DNA from: JAKFWF01 sp963750535
GTDB taxonomy: Bacteria > Pseudomonadota > Alphaproteobacteria > Rhizobiales > Hyphomicrobiaceae
Direction of reading: 5' to 3'
Length of the DNA: 64,000 nt
Assembly (NCBI GenBank): GCA_963750535.1
Contig: CAVVRF010000028.1
Span: 310,001 to 374,000, forward strand
Shown here piece by piece: positions 8,075-18,832 of this stretch (the first letter of the stretch is position 1; each line of letters starts with the position of its first letter). Both the position numbers and the translations under genes were made by a program. The notes below the pieces were generated by a model. That model was not told the origin of the DNA. It searched no databases and worked only from the letters and a program-made list of their open reading frames with translations.

Positions 8075-11000
8075 ATGAACAACGTTCTTCTCTGGCTGGG
8101 TGGTTTGCTCGTGGCGGTCCTGTGCGCCCTGTTCGCAGTGCCGCATTTTGTCGACTGGACGAGCTATCGCGGCGTCTTCGAGGAGGAGGCGTCGCGGGTG
8201 CTCGGGCGCGACCTGCGAGTAGCCGGCGCCGTCAATCTCAGGTTGCTGCCGACACCGTACGTCCGGTTCGAAAAGGTCAGGCTGTCGGACGTTGCGGGCC
8301 AGACCGGCGAGCCGTTCTTTCGCGCCGACGACTTCACGCTGTGGCTTGCCCCAGGGCCGCTGCTGCGCGGCGCCATCGAGGCGCGGCAGATCGAGTTGCG
8401 GCGGCCGACCGTCAAGTTGCGCCTGAATGCCGCGGGCGGCGGCAACTGGCAAAGCCTGTCGATCGCTCGCGGCGCCTTGCCGTTCGTGCCGAGCGAAGTT
8501 GCCTTGCAGTCGGTCCTGATCACGGATGGCACGGTCTCGGTCGACGGTCCGGATCAGCAGGAGCTCGTGCGCGTCGGCGCGGTGACCGGCGAGCTGTCGA
8601 TGGCTTCGCTCGACGGCCCGTTCCGCTTCAAGGGTACGATCGGCCAAGGCGATGCGCGCCGTGAGTTCAAGGTGTCGACCACCGCCTTCGAGAGCGACGG
8701 CGGCCTGCGCTTGAAGGCACAGCTCACCGGTCCCGCGGCGGCAAGCAATTACATTCTGGATGGCCGTGTGACCGATCTGTCCGGGCGGCCGAAGCTCGAG
8801 GGCCAGATCAGCGGTCAGATCACGATTCATGCCGCCGACATTGGTCGATCGGCGACGGCACCCGCGCCCACCCACTCCGCCGGGGCAGCAAAGCTCCCGG
8901 TCGATGTGCGCGCTATCCTGACGGCCGATGCGGACGGCGCAAAGCTGGCCGACATCAGCCTGGCGTTCGAGCATGATGGCAAGCCGCAGCTGCTTGCCGG
9001 CGCCGCCGACGTGCGCTGGCAGGGCGGGCTCGCCGTCAAATCGCAATTCAATTCGCGCTGGATCAACGTCGACCAGGCCTTCGACGTCAAGGACGGTGCG
9101 AAGCCGCTGGATGCGATGCGGCGTCTCGCGGCCTCGCTCAATCACCTGGTGCCACAGAGCGGGCACAGCGAGGCCACGGTGTCGATCGATCAGGTGACGC
9201 TTGGCGGCGAGGCGTTGAGCGATGTCCAGCTGCGCGTCGTACGTGCCGACGAGGCGCTGCGCTTGTCGGAGCTGCGCGTGAATCTGCCGGGTGGCAGCCG
9301 GCTGGTAATGAACGGTGCGCTGCCCGCCCCTGATGCGTTCGACGGCGAGATCAGCCTGCGCGGCGCCAATCTTTCGCGCCTGTTGTCCTGGCTCGGCTAC
9401 GGTTCCACCGTCGGCGAGGCACGAACCGAAGGCAACTACTCGCTCAAGTCGCGGATCGCATTCGATCCGAGCGCGATCGCGGTCAAGGATGCGTTCGCGA
9501 GCCTCGGCAGTGCCGTGCTGGCCGGCAGCCTCGGCTATCGGTGGTCCGACCGGCCGCGCCTCGATATCGTGCTCGAGGGCGATCAGATCGACCTCGGGCT
9601 GGTGTCGCCGCGGGCCCTCGATCTGGCGGAGTATGCCCGCGCGCTGACCGGCGGCGGGACCGCGGATGCGTCATCCTCCACCGGCAAGACGGCAACTCCG
9701 ACGGGCTTCGTCATTGATCCCCGCAGCCAGGATGCGACGCTGCGCATCCGGGCCAACCGGCTGCAGGATGGCACGCATCAGTTGCGCGATGTCGACGTCG
9801 ACGCGGCGATCATCGGCGGCAAGCTGGCGCTGCGGCGGCTGCGTTTCGTGAGCGGCTCCGGGCTCGAGCTCGAGGCCGAGGGCGACATCGCCGACGTCGG
9901 CGAGCGGGGCCGGGGAAGCCTGCGCGGCACGGTGGCGGTGGCCGATCCGACAGCGGTCGCGGAGCTGCTGGCGCTCGCGGATCTGGCCGACACTCCCGCG
10001 GAGGGCAAGCGCTGGCGGTCGTTGGCGCCGGCGCGCCTCGCCTGGTCGGTTCGCTTCGGCGATGCCAAGGCGGCCAACGGGTCGGCCGCGCCGGCGACGG
10101 AAGTCTGGCTCGACGGCAACATGCTTGGCCGGCGGGCGACCGCGGTCGTTCGCATCGACGGCGGACTGCGGCAGTGGCGGCAGTCGAACTTGCAGCTCAA
10201 CGCCAGCATCGATCGGCCGGACTGGCAGCGTCTGCGCGCGCTGGTGTCGATCGAGGACGGTCCGGGCGCGAGTGCGCGGCCGGCGGCGGCGCAATCAGTC
10301 AGCGCAGGCGCACATGCCCGACTGCAGCTGAAGCTATCCGGCCGGCCGGACCAGTCGCTGAGCGCTTTCCTGAAGCTCGACGACGACGCGTTCGATGCCG
10401 GCCTCGCCGGACGTGTGACGCTCGGCCCGGATTGGATCAGCGACGGCGAGGGCGAGCTGCAGCTGCGCACGATTGATCTGGCGCAGTCCTCGGCGGTGCT
10501 GGGGTTCGCCACTCGCAACGTGCCGGGAATTGCCGTCGAGGGGACCGCCGACCTGGCGTTCAAGGATAAGGTTTTGCGGATCACGCCATCGACGCTGGAG
10601 GTTGCCGGCACGCCGATCGGCGGCGAGATCACCATCACGAAAACCGGTGATCGTGACCGGCAGCGCATCGACGGGCGGATCACCACGGCGCGGGCGAGCA
10701 TCCCGCGACTGCTCGATCTGCTGGTCGATGCCAAGGGCAGCGCCACGCGCGACTCCGATGGCCAGATCTGGCAGTCCGCTGCCTTCGACCTGTCGCTGCT
10801 TGACCGCATCGAGGGCCGGCTGCGGGTCGAGGCCGGCGAGCTGGTTTTGACGCCGGAGCTGGCGTTGGCGCGCGCCATCGTCGAGGCCGACCTGGCGCCC
10901 GGCAAGGTCGAGCTCGTTACTCTTGAAGGCGACGCTCTCGGCGCCCGGTTGTCGTCGCAGTGGCGGCTGCAGGGGGCAGCGGCCGGGGCGAGCCTGACCG

Positions 11001-12031
11001 GCAGCGCCAAGATTGCCGGCGTGCATCTCGACCGGCTGGCGGCGGCGCAGGGGCGCGCCGGCCAGCGGCTGGCCGGACGGGCGACGGTCACGGCCACACT
11101 GACCGGGCGCGGGCTGACGCCCCGCGGTCTGATCGCGGTTCTTACCGGCTCCGGCGAAATCGACATCGGTGGCGGCCAGGTCGGCGCGCTATCGCCGGGG
11201 TCATTGCGCAGCCTGAGCGACGAGGTATTGAGCGGCAAGCGCGAGCCTACCGTCGAGGCGATGAAGCAAGGCGTCAGCGCGATGCTCGCGGATCTGCGGC
11301 CGGAGGCGCGCCTCGGCCTCGGCAATCGCAAGCTTGGTTTCGACGTGGCCGACGGCGCCGCCAAGATCCGCGCCTTCACGGTCGATACCGCGGAGGGCCG
11401 GGCGGCCAATCGCACCACGATCGATCTGGCGCGTCTGATGATCGACAGCGAATGGAAGCTGGAGCAACGCCTGGAGCCGTGGGCGGCAGCGGTTGGCGGC
11501 AAGAAGCCGACGCCATTGCCGCCGGTCACGATCGTGTTCGTCGGGCCGTTGGCAGCTCTCGGACGGCTCGAGCCTTCGATCTCGGTCGAGGCATTGGTGC
11601 GCGAGCTGTCGGTGCGCCGGATGGAGCGCGACGTCGACCAGCTCGAGCGACTGCGGCGGCTCGATGAAGAGCGCGCCAGGGCCGAGGCGGAGCGGCAAAG
11701 GGCAGAAGCTGCGGCGCGCGCGGAGGCTGCTGCACGAGCGGCCGCCGCCGCCGCGGCGGCTTCGAACGTGACGCAGCAGCCGCTTCCCATGCCGGCGCCC
11801 GCAGCCCAACCGGCCATGAGCCCGGCCAGTGCCGTCCCGGCGGCTCCGATGACTGTCGCGCCAGGATCGATTCCCGCCGAACCGCAGATCGTCGATCCGT
11901 CCCTGCCCGGCGACCAGAGGCGGCGGCCGGCGAACGTCACCTCCGAGCCGCGCCAGGTGCCGTCGTCGCAGCGGCTCAAGGGATCGACCGTCCAGGACGT
12001 GTTTCGTAGGCAGAATTCGGGCGGCAACTGA
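8075..12031 (+). CDS. AsmA-family inner-membrane protein, 1318 residues
   Basis: Large AsmA/TamB-like protein thought to help transport lipids between membranes. One N-terminal membrane helix (LLWLGGLLVAVLCALFAVPH, residues 5-24) is followed by the AsmA hallmark: a short positive/aromatic stretch, then LGRDLRVAGAVNLRLLPTPY. Repetitive beta-rich sequence fills most of the protein. The C-terminal AsmA module contains GRGLTPRGLIAVLTGSGEID and LSPGSLRSL at about 1010-1050. Then comes a charged Ala/Glu/Arg coiled coil (roughly 1185-1230) and a disordered Ala/Pro-rich tail. The start ATG at 8075 follows GAGAGGGAG directly. It is uninterrupted over 4 kb. The specific lipid substrate is unknown. Confidence 0.88.
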   Translation: MNNVLLWLGGLLVAVLCALFAVPHFVDWTSYRGVFEEEASRVLGRDLRVAGAVNLRLLPTPYVRFEKVRLSDVAGQTGEPFFRADDFTLWLAPGPLLRGAIEARQIELRRPTVKLRLNAAGGGNWQSLSIARGALPFVPSEVALQSVLITDGTVSVDGPDQQELVRVGAVTGELSMASLDGPFRFKGTIGQGDARREFKVSTTAFESDGGLRLKAQLTGPAAASNYILDGRVTDLSGRPKLEGQISGQITIHAADIGRSATAPAPTHSAGAAKLPVDVRAILTADADGAKLADISLAFEHDGKPQLLAGAADVRWQGGLAVKSQFNSRWINVDQAFDVKDGAKPLDAMRRLAASLNHLVPQSGHSEATVSIDQVTLGGEALSDVQLRVVRADEALRLSELRVNLPGGSRLVMNGALPAPDAFDGEISLRGANLSRLLSWLGYGSTVGEARTEGNYSLKSRIAFDPSAIAVKDAFASLGSAVLAGSLGYRWSDRPRLDIVLEGDQIDLGLVSPRALDLAEYARALTGGGTADASSSTGKTATPTGFVIDPRSQDATLRIRANRLQDGTHQLRDVDVDAAIIGGKLALRRLRFVSGSGLELEAEGDIADVGERGRGSLRGTVAVADPTAVAELLALADLADTPAEGKRWRSLAPARLAWSVRFGDAKAANGSAAPATEVWLDGNMLGRRATAVVRIDGGLRQWRQSNLQLNASIDRPDWQRLRALVSIEDGPGASARPAAAQSVSAGAHARLQLKLSGRPDQSLSAFLKLDDDAFDAGLAGRVTLGPDWISDGEGELQLRTIDLAQSSAVLGFATRNVPGIAVEGTADLAFKDKVLRITPSTLEVAGTPIGGEITITKTGDRDRQRIDGRITTARASIPRLLDLLVDAKGSATRDSDGQIWQSAAFDLSLLDRIEGRLRVEAGELVLTPELALARAIVEADLAPGKVELVTLEGDALGARLSSQWRLQGAAAGASLTGSAKIAGVHLDRLAAAQGRAGQRLAGRATVTATLTGRGLTPRGLIAVLTGSGEIDIGGGQVGALSPGSLRSLSDEVLSGKREPTVEAMKQGVSAMLADLRPEARLGLGNRKLGFDVADGAAKIRAFTVDTAEGRAANRTTIDLARLMIDSEWKLEQRLEPWAAAVGGKKPTPLPPVTIVFVGPLAALGRLEPSISVEALVRELSVRRMERDVDQLERLRRLDEERARAEAERQRAEAAARAEAAARAAAAAAAASNVTQQPLPMPAPAAQPAMSPASAVPAAPMTVAPGSIPAEPQIVDPSLPGDQRRRPANVTSEPRQVPSSQRLKGSTVQDVFRRQNSGGN

Positions 12032-12058
12032 AGCGCCCGGTGCGCTGGCCGTCGAGCG

Positions 12059-12331
12059 CTACGAGGGCGGCTGACCCGACCCGGAGCCGCGCCGGGCCCG
12101 CGCCAGCAGCCACACCCTGACCGCGCTCGATAGGCCTGCACCGCCCCGCTGCTCGTCGATGCGCTGCACGAGCCCGGCGAGCGAGGTGCGCTCCTGTTCG
12201 GCCGCCTCGCGCAAAGCTTCCCAGAACGCGGCCTCGAGGCTGATCGAGGTTCGATGGCCCGCGATCGTGAACGAACGCTTCTCCGGCCGTGCCGAGGCCG
12301 GTCCGGCGGCGGTCGCTGCGTTATTCGCCAT
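12059..12331 (-). CDS. ribbon-helix-helix domain protein
   Basis: A 90-residue protein with the RHH_4-type core RSFTIAGHRTSISLEAAFWE followed by LREAAEQERTSLAGLVQRID, a small DNA-binding fold widespread in Alphaproteobacteria. Its ATG at 12331 overlaps the end of the preceding DUF4169 gene by 11 nt (ATGGCGAATAA shared), so the two are translationally coupled. The C-terminal RARRGSGSGQPPS is a short basic/flexible tail. Target genes are unknown. Confidence 0.8.
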   Translation of the reverse strand: MANNAATAAGPASARPEKRSFTIAGHRTSISLEAAFWEALREAAEQERTSLAGLVQRIDEQRGGAGLSSAVRVWLLARARRGSGSGQPPS

Positions 12332-12518
12332 CGTCGGAGGGGACCGGACGCCTTGCCTGGTCGAGACGCCGGCGATCGAGCTCTTCCTGGGCCTTGCGGG
12401 TCTGCCGCTCGGCCTTGCTCTGGCCGTGGATGGCCCGGTTTTGCGCCGCCTTTGCCTCGCGCGCGCTGCGCGTCCGCTGTTTGCGCACGGTGCGCAGATT
12501 GATGACGTCGCCGGTCAT
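12321..12518 (-). CDS. DUF4169 family small basic protein
   Basis: A 65-residue highly charged protein beginning MTGDVINLRTVRKQRTRSAR; the family is recognised by the DVINLRxxRKxxxR opening. I start it at the ATG at 12518; a longer in-frame extension to 12677 lacks family resemblance. It is mostly helical and rich in Lys, Arg, Glu and Gln, so probably nucleic-acid associated, but its function is unknown. It is coupled to the RHH gene downstream by an 11-nt overlap, a pairing common in this class, where it usually follows fumarase or SspB genes, which are not seen here. Confidence 0.75.
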   Translation of the reverse strand: MTGDVINLRTVRKQRTRSAREAKAAQNRAIHGQSKAERQTRKAQEELDRRRLDQARRPVPSDDGE

Positions 12519-12714
12519 GATAGCCGCTCCGCTGCTCGCCGGCGGAGCATGATCAGAGTTCGCGCGCGCCGGCAAGGCCGCGCGCATGCACTTTGATCCC
12601 GCAACTAGATTGCGAAAGGGCCAAAGGCTTGCGAACATCGTCCCGGCCCGATTCCGGGGCGCGCGTGCACCTGCCATTGGGTGACCGGAGCGGGCGCGAG
12701 CGAGAGAGCCAGGA

Positions 12715-13633
12715 ATGCTGATCTACTCACTGAAGCGGCTGGGCGTGGCGATCCTGGTGGCGCTGTTCGTGTCGGCGGCGGCGTTCGTCACGCTGCGCCT
12801 GTCGGGAGACCCGGCGATCGCCATCGCCGGGGAGGGCGCGCGGGCCGCCGACATCGAGCTGGTGCGGCAGACCTACGGGCTCGATCGGCCGCTGGTCGTC
12901 CAGTATTTCGATTGGCTCGAGACCGTGATGCGCGGCGATTTCGGCCAGTCGCTCTATTTCAAGACGAGCGTGGCATCGCTGATCGCCGACAAGCTGCCGG
13001 TGACATTCATTGTTGGCGCGTTGGCGATCCTGCTCGCGCTGGCGCTGTCGATTCCGCTCGGCGTGCTGGCGGCGGTCTACCAGGGCAGCATGATCGACCG
13101 TTTCGCGCTCGCCGTCGCGGTCGCCGGCCAGGCCCTGCCGAACTTCTTCTTCGCGCTAGTGCTGATGATGGTGTTCTCCATCGAATTGCGCTGGCTGCCG
13201 GTCTCCGGGTCCGACACCTGGGCTCATTTCGTCATGCCGGTGATCGCGCTCGGCTACTACGTCACGCCGCCGCTGATGCGGCTCGTTCGCGCGGGCATGA
13301 TCGAGGTGCTCGGCGCCGACTACATCCGCACCGCGCGCGCCAAGGGGCTGTCGGCGGCGAGCGTGATCTTCAAGCATGGCCTGCAGGAACGCGCTGGTGC
13401 CGGTGGTGGCGCTGGCGGCGGTGCAGCTCGGCCTGCTGCTCGGCGGCTCGATCGTGATCGAGACGATCTTCGCCCTCGATGGCCTCGGCTATCTCGCCTA
13501 CCAGTCGATCACCCACAAGGATTTCCCGGTGACGCAGGCGGTGCTGCTGCTGCTGTCGCTGATCTATGTCGCGCTGACACTCGCTTCCGATCTGCTCAAT
13601 GCTTTCCTCGATCCTCGCATGAGGGTCGCCTGA
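12715..13633 (+). CDS. peptide/nickel-type ABC transporter permease, DppB-like (one frame break)
   Basis: First inner-membrane permease of an oligopeptide-type importer. The N-terminus LIYSLKRLGVAILVALFVSA is the conserved first helix. GDFGQSLYF, PLGVLAAVYQG and the EAA loop DYIRTARAKGLS are all present. The frame changes near 13384 (an extra A in CTGCAGGAACGC); beyond it LVPVVALAAVQLGLLLGGS and DLLNAFLDPRMRVA complete the family C-terminus. Repaired length is about 306 residues. The stop overlaps the next start (TGATG). It is the first gene of a four-gene cluster lacking a periplasmic binding protein. Confidence 0.87.
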
Positions 13634-14536
13634 TGGCCGAGCTCAGCACACCGTTGACGCAGGACCAGCTCGGCGAGCCGGTGCGTGCGGCGCCCTCGCT
13701 CGCTCGCCGGATGGGCGGCAATCCATCGCTGGTGATCGGCCTCGGCCTCGTCGGTCATCGTCGTCGTGATGGCGCTCGCGGCGCCGCTGCTGGCGCCGCA
13801 CGACCCTTATGCCCAGGATCTGGTCCGCCGGCATGGTGCCTCCGGTCTGGTACGCGAAGGGCACCTGGCTCAATCCACTCGGCACCGACAATCTTGGTCG
13901 CGACTATCTCTCGCGCGTCATCTACGGGGCGCGCATCTCGCTGCTGATCGGCGTTTCGGTGATGCTCATCTCGGGGGTGATCGGCACGGCGCTCGGTCTC
14001 GTCGCCGGCTACTTCGGCGGCAAGGTCGACATGGTGGTGAACTTCATCATCACCGCGCGGCTCGCGATGCCGGTGGTGCTGGTCGCACTTGCCGTGGTGG
14101 CGATGACCGGCGGCTCGCTGCTGGTGGTGATCCTGACGCTGGGGCTGCTCAAGTGGGATCGTTTCGCCGTCGTCATGCGCAGCGCGACGCAGCAGGTGCG
14201 ATCGCTCGACTATGTCACGGCGGCGGAGGCGGCGGGCGCATCCCGTTCGCGCGTCGTCCTCGGCGAGATCCTGCCGAACGTGCTGCCGCACCTGATCGTG
14301 GTGGCGACGGTGGAAGCGGGCAGCGCCATCCTGCTCGAGGCGGCGCTGTCCTTCCTGGGTCTCGGCGTGCAGCCGCCGCTACCGTCGTGGGGCCTGATGA
14401 TCTCGGAAGCGAAGACGTTCATGTTCTTCTCGTTCTGGTTGATCGCGATCCCCGGGACGGCGCTTGCCCTGCTCGTGCTCGGCATCAATCTCGCCGGCGA
14501 CGGCTTGCGCGACGTGCTGGCGCCGGAGGGCCGCAC

Positions 14537-14540
<4 letters not shown>
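13633..14540 (+). CDS. peptide/nickel-type ABC transporter permease, DppC-like (two frame breaks)
   Basis: Second permease subunit. The cytoplasmic N-terminus MAELSTPLTQDQLGEPVRAA leads into the first helix. Extra bases near 13757 (G in GTCGGTCATC) and near 13832 (C in CCGGCATGG) break the frame. The remainder reads NPLGTDNLGRDYLSRVIYGA, then SLLIGVSVMLISG, the EAA loop DYVTAAEAAGASRSRVV, and the C-terminal ALLVLGINLAGDGLRDVL, all hallmarks of DppC/OppC. Start and stop overlap both neighbours by a few bases (TGATG and ATGA), so the operon is tightly coupled. Confidence 0.87.
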
Positions 14541-15518
<978 letters not shown>

Positions 15519-15522
<4 letters not shown>

Positions 15523-16470
15523 CCGAGACGATCCTCGAGATGCGTGGCCTGACGCGCTCGTTCCGTGTCGGCCGCGGCATATTCGCCAAGGCGGCGACGC
15601 TGCAGGCCGTCGCCGGCATCGACCTCGACGTCATCAAGGGCGAGGTGCTCGGCATCGTCGGCGAGTTCGGGCTGCGGCAAGTCGACGCTCGCTCGCATGA
15701 TGCTCGGCATCCTGCCGCCCACATCGGGCTCCATGCGGCTCGGCGGGCAGGAAGTGGCGGCGATGCCGAGGCGCGAGCTGGCGCGGCGCATGCAACCGGT
15801 GTTCCAGGATCCCTACTCGTCGCTCAACCCGCGCCGGCGCATCGCCTCGATCGTCTCGCTGCCGCTCGATGTGCAGCGGATCGGCACGGCCGAGCAGCGC
15901 CGCGCACGCGCGATCGGTGTGCTGGAGCAGGTCGGCCTGCCGGCGCGCTTCGCCGACAACTTCCCGAACGAGCTCTCCGGCGGGCAGCGCCAGCGTGTCG
16001 CGATTGCCCGCGCCCTGGTGACGAAGCCGGAGATCGTGATCTGCGACGAGCCGACGTCGGCGCTCGACGTGTCGGTGCAGAGCCAGATCTTGAACCTGCT
16101 GATGGACCTGCGCCGCGATCTCGGCCTCACCTACGTGTTCATCAGCCACAATCTCGCGGTGGTCGAGCATCTGGCGACGCGGGTTGCGGTGATGTACCTC
16201 GGGCGCATGGTCGAGCTGGCAACGGTGGCCGACCTGTTCGCGCGGCCGCGACACCCTTACACCCAGGCGCTGCTTGCCTCGGTGTTGACGCCCGAGCCGG
16301 GGCTGGGGCTGCCGGACGCCGTGCTCGGCGCGACGCCGCCCGATCCGTTCGCGGTCGCGACCGGGTGTCCATTCGCGCCTCGCTGTCCCCGCGCCGTCGA
16401 CCAATGCCGCAACGAGCCGCCGCCGCGTAGGCAGGATGCGGGCGGCTATGCCGTGTGCCACTTCGCCTGA
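15519..16470 (+). CDS. peptide ABC transporter ATP-binding protein, DppF-like (one frame break)
   Basis: Second ATPase. It opens MTETILEMRGLTRSFRVGRG. An extra T near 15667 splits the Walker A; repaired it reads GESGCGKSTLARMMLG. It continues with PVFQDPYSSLNPR (Q-loop), LSGGQRQRVAIARALV (signature), IVICDEPTSALDV (Walker B) and YVFISHNLAVVEH (H-loop). The C-terminal HPYTQALLASVL and CPFAPRCPRAVDQC form the Cys-containing motif typical of DppF/OppF. It ends the operon 21 nt before the convergent fdhD gene. Confidence 0.88.
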
Positions 16471-16491
16471 GGCAGTGCATCAGCGTCGATT

Positions 16492-17370
16492 TCAATCGGG
16501 ATCCTCGTCCGCGCCCTTGCGGCGGTGCTCCCGGCGCTCATCGTCGACCCGGCCGGCGTCGGCGTCGAAAATGATCCGCTCGGTACCGGCGAGCGCGACG
16601 AAACGCTTGCCGCGCGCGCGGCCGATCAAGGTCAGGCCGGCCTTGTTGGCGAGGTCGACGCCCCAGGCAGTGAAGCCGGACCGCGACAGCAGGATCGGGA
16701 TGCGCATCTTGACGGTCTTGATCACCATCTCGGAGGTCAGCCGGCCGGTGGTGTAGAAGATCTTGTCCTCGGGGCGGATCTTGTTGAGGAACATGTAGCC
16801 GGCGATCTTGTCGACCGCGTTGTGACGGCCGACGTCCTCCATGTAGACCAGCACCTTGTCCTGCTGCGCCAGCACGCAGCCGTGGATCGCGCCGGCCTTG
16901 AGGTAGAGGCTCGGCTCGGTGTTGATCTTCTTGGCGAGGGTATATAGCCACGAGGTTCGCAGGCGGGCGTCGCGGCTGAGCTCGATCCGGTCGAATTCCT
17001 CCATCAGGTCGCCGAACACCGTGCCTTGGGCACAGCCCGAGGTCTGCGTCTTCTTCTTCAGCTTCTCCTCGAAATCGGTCTGCCGCCTGGTGCGCACCAC
17101 GATGGTGTCGATGTCCTCCGCATGCTCGATGGCGGTGATCTGATCGTCGGCCTTCAGCATGTTCTGATTGAGCAGGTAGCCGACCGCGAGCAGGTCGGGG
17201 TGATCGCCGATCGTCATCATCGTCACGATCTCGCGCGCGTTGAGGAACAGCGTCAGCGGCCGCTCGGTGACGACCGACGTCTCGATCGGCGCGCCGGTCT
17301 GGTCGATACCGCGAACGGTCATCGACAGACGCGGGTCGTCGGGGGTCGGGCGGACCTGGAATTCCTTCAT
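16492..17370 (-). CDS. fdhD: formate dehydrogenase accessory sulfurtransferase FdhD
   Basis: Passes sulfur from a cysteine desulfurase to the Mo-bisPGD cofactor of formate dehydrogenase. 292 residues from the ATG at 17370. Recognised by TERPLTLFLNAREIVTMMTI, GYLLNQNM, the loop TSGCAQGTVFGD, then KAGAIHGCVLAQ, YMEDVGRHNAVDKIAGY and YTTGRLTSEMVIK. The E. coli protein has a CxxC in the flexible loop; here the loop keeps one cysteine (SGCAQGT). No formate dehydrogenase lies in the window, though a Mo-bisPGD enzyme is encoded at 51924-54290. The C-terminal tail is strongly charged (RVDDERREHRRKGADEDPD). Confidence 0.9.
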   Translation of the reverse strand: MKEFQVRPTPDDPRLSMTVRGIDQTGAPIETSVVTERPLTLFLNAREIVTMMTIGDHPDLLAVGYLLNQNMLKADDQITAIEHAEDIDTIVVRTRRQTDFEEKLKKKTQTSGCAQGTVFGDLMEEFDRIELSRDARLRTSWLYTLAKKINTEPSLYLKAGAIHGCVLAQQDKVLVYMEDVGRHNAVDKIAGYMFLNKIRPEDKIFYTTGRLTSEMVIKTVKMRIPILLSRSGFTAWGVDLANKAGLTLIGRARGKRFVALAGTERIIFDADAGRVDDERREHRRKGADEDPD

Positions 17371-17550
17371 GACGGCAGCTTTCGTACTCCGGCCGGTCGC
17401 TGGTTAAATTTGCGTCGGCCCGATGAGAATCAAGCATTGCGATCCGGTCTTTGTCTAGTTATACGGCCACTGCAACACTGATCTGCGAATTGAGGGGCGT
17501 AGCCGCCTGTCGCCGCCGGTCGGTACCAAAACATTGGGAGGGATAAACGA

Positions 17551-18663
17551 ATGAGTGAGTTCAATCGCCGCAAGTTCATCAAAGGCGCTAGTACCGCCGG
17601 CGTAGCCGCCGCGGCAACGGCCGTCGCCGCGCCGGCAATCGCGCAATCGATGCCGGAGTTGAGCTGGCGCCTGACGTCCAGCTTTCCGAAGTCGCTGGAC
17701 ACGCTCTACGGCGCTGCCGAGACGTTTTCGAAGACGCTGGCCGAGATCACCGACAACAAGTTCAAGGTCCAGGTGTTCGCCGGCGGCGAAATCGTGCCCG
17801 GCCTGCAGGCAGCCGACGCCGTGACCAACGGCACCGTCGAGATGTGTCATACGGCGTCCTACTACTACTGGGGCAAGGATCCGACCTTCGCATTCGGCAC
17901 CGCGGTTCCATTCGGGCTCAACCAGCGCATGCAGGACGCCTGGATGTACGAGGCGGGCGGCATCGACCTGCTGAACGAGTTCTACGGCAAGTTCGGCATC
18001 TTTGGTCTGCCGCTCGGCAATACCGGCGCCCAGATGGGCGGCTGGTACCGCAAGGAGATCAACACCGTCGATGACATCAAGGGCCTGAAGATGCGGATCG
18101 GCGGCTTCGCCGGCGTCGTTCTGTCCAAGCTCGGCGGCGTGCCGCAGCAGATCGCCGGCGGCGACATCTACCCGGCGCTGGAAAAGGGCACCATCGATGC
18201 CGCCGAGTGGGTCGGTCCCTACGACGATGAGAAGCTCGGGTTCTACAAGGTCGCCAAGTACTTCTACTACCCTGGCTGGTGGGAGGGGCAGGCCATGCTG
18301 CACCTGTTCATCAACAAGGCGAAGTGGGAGAGCCTGCCGAAGGCCTATCAGAGCGCCGTCAAAGCCGCGGCCCACACCGCGAATACCGTAATGATGGCCA
18401 AGTACGACGCGGTCAATGCGGCGGCGCTGCGACGCCTGGTGGCGGCGGGCACCCAGCTGCGTCCGTTCTCCGAGCCGGTGCTGGACGCCTGCTTCAAGGC
18501 TTCCAACGAAGCGTACGCTGAGATCTCCGCCAAGAATGCGGACTTCAAGAAGGTGTACGAGGCGATGAAGGTTCAACGCGCCAACAACTACCTCTGGTTC
18601 CAGCTGTCGGAGAACACGTTCGACACTTACATGATGATTCAGCAGCGCAAAAACCTGTTGTAA
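17551..18663 (+). CDS. TRAP transporter solute receptor, DctP/TakP type, copy 1
   Basis: Periplasmic receptor of a tripartite ATP-independent importer, 370 residues. The twin-arginine signal NRRKFIKGASTAG (residues 5-17) ends at APAIAQ near residue 32. Family features are FAGGEIVPGLQAADAV, NTGAQMGGWYRKEI, the ligand-binding GLKMRIGGFAG, and GTIDAAEWVGPYDD with YYPGWWEG, which resemble alpha-keto-acid (TakP) and lactate-type receptors. GGGAGGG lies about 9 nt before the ATG. It is followed by a close paralogue at 18833, but no DctQ/DctM membrane genes are nearby, so the partner must be encoded elsewhere. Substrate identity is an inference. Confidence 0.9.
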   Translation: MSEFNRRKFIKGASTAGVAAAATAVAAPAIAQSMPELSWRLTSSFPKSLDTLYGAAETFSKTLAEITDNKFKVQVFAGGEIVPGLQAADAVTNGTVEMCHTASYYYWGKDPTFAFGTAVPFGLNQRMQDAWMYEAGGIDLLNEFYGKFGIFGLPLGNTGAQMGGWYRKEINTVDDIKGLKMRIGGFAGVVLSKLGGVPQQIAGGDIYPALEKGTIDAAEWVGPYDDEKLGFYKVAKYFYYPGWWEGQAMLHLFINKAKWESLPKAYQSAVKAAAHTANTVMMAKYDAVNAAALRRLVAAGTQLRPFSEPVLDACFKASNEAYAEISAKNADFKKVYEAMKVQRANNYLWFQLSENTFDTYMMIQQRKNLL

Positions 18664-18703
18664 GGTTTCGATTGCTGAGGAAGATTGCTGTCGCCATGCG
18701 CCT

Positions 18704-18729
18704 GCCCGGCCCTCCACCGAGGGTCGGGC
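18704..18729 (+). terminator. stem-loop after first TRAP receptor
   Basis: GCCCGGCCCTC pairs with GAGGGTCGGGC across a CACC loop (one G-U). There is no good U-run after it, so it may be a weak or processing terminator, or an mRNA-stabilising stem between the two receptor genes. Confidence 0.5.
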
Positions 18730-18832
18730 ATCGTTCTGACCTCATGAGGGACGAGCAAATTGCTGGCCAGGGCGGATGGGGTGCTCGAGCTTCGCAAGAC
18801 GTGTTCAGCCAACGAAGGGAAACGGTGTTCGG

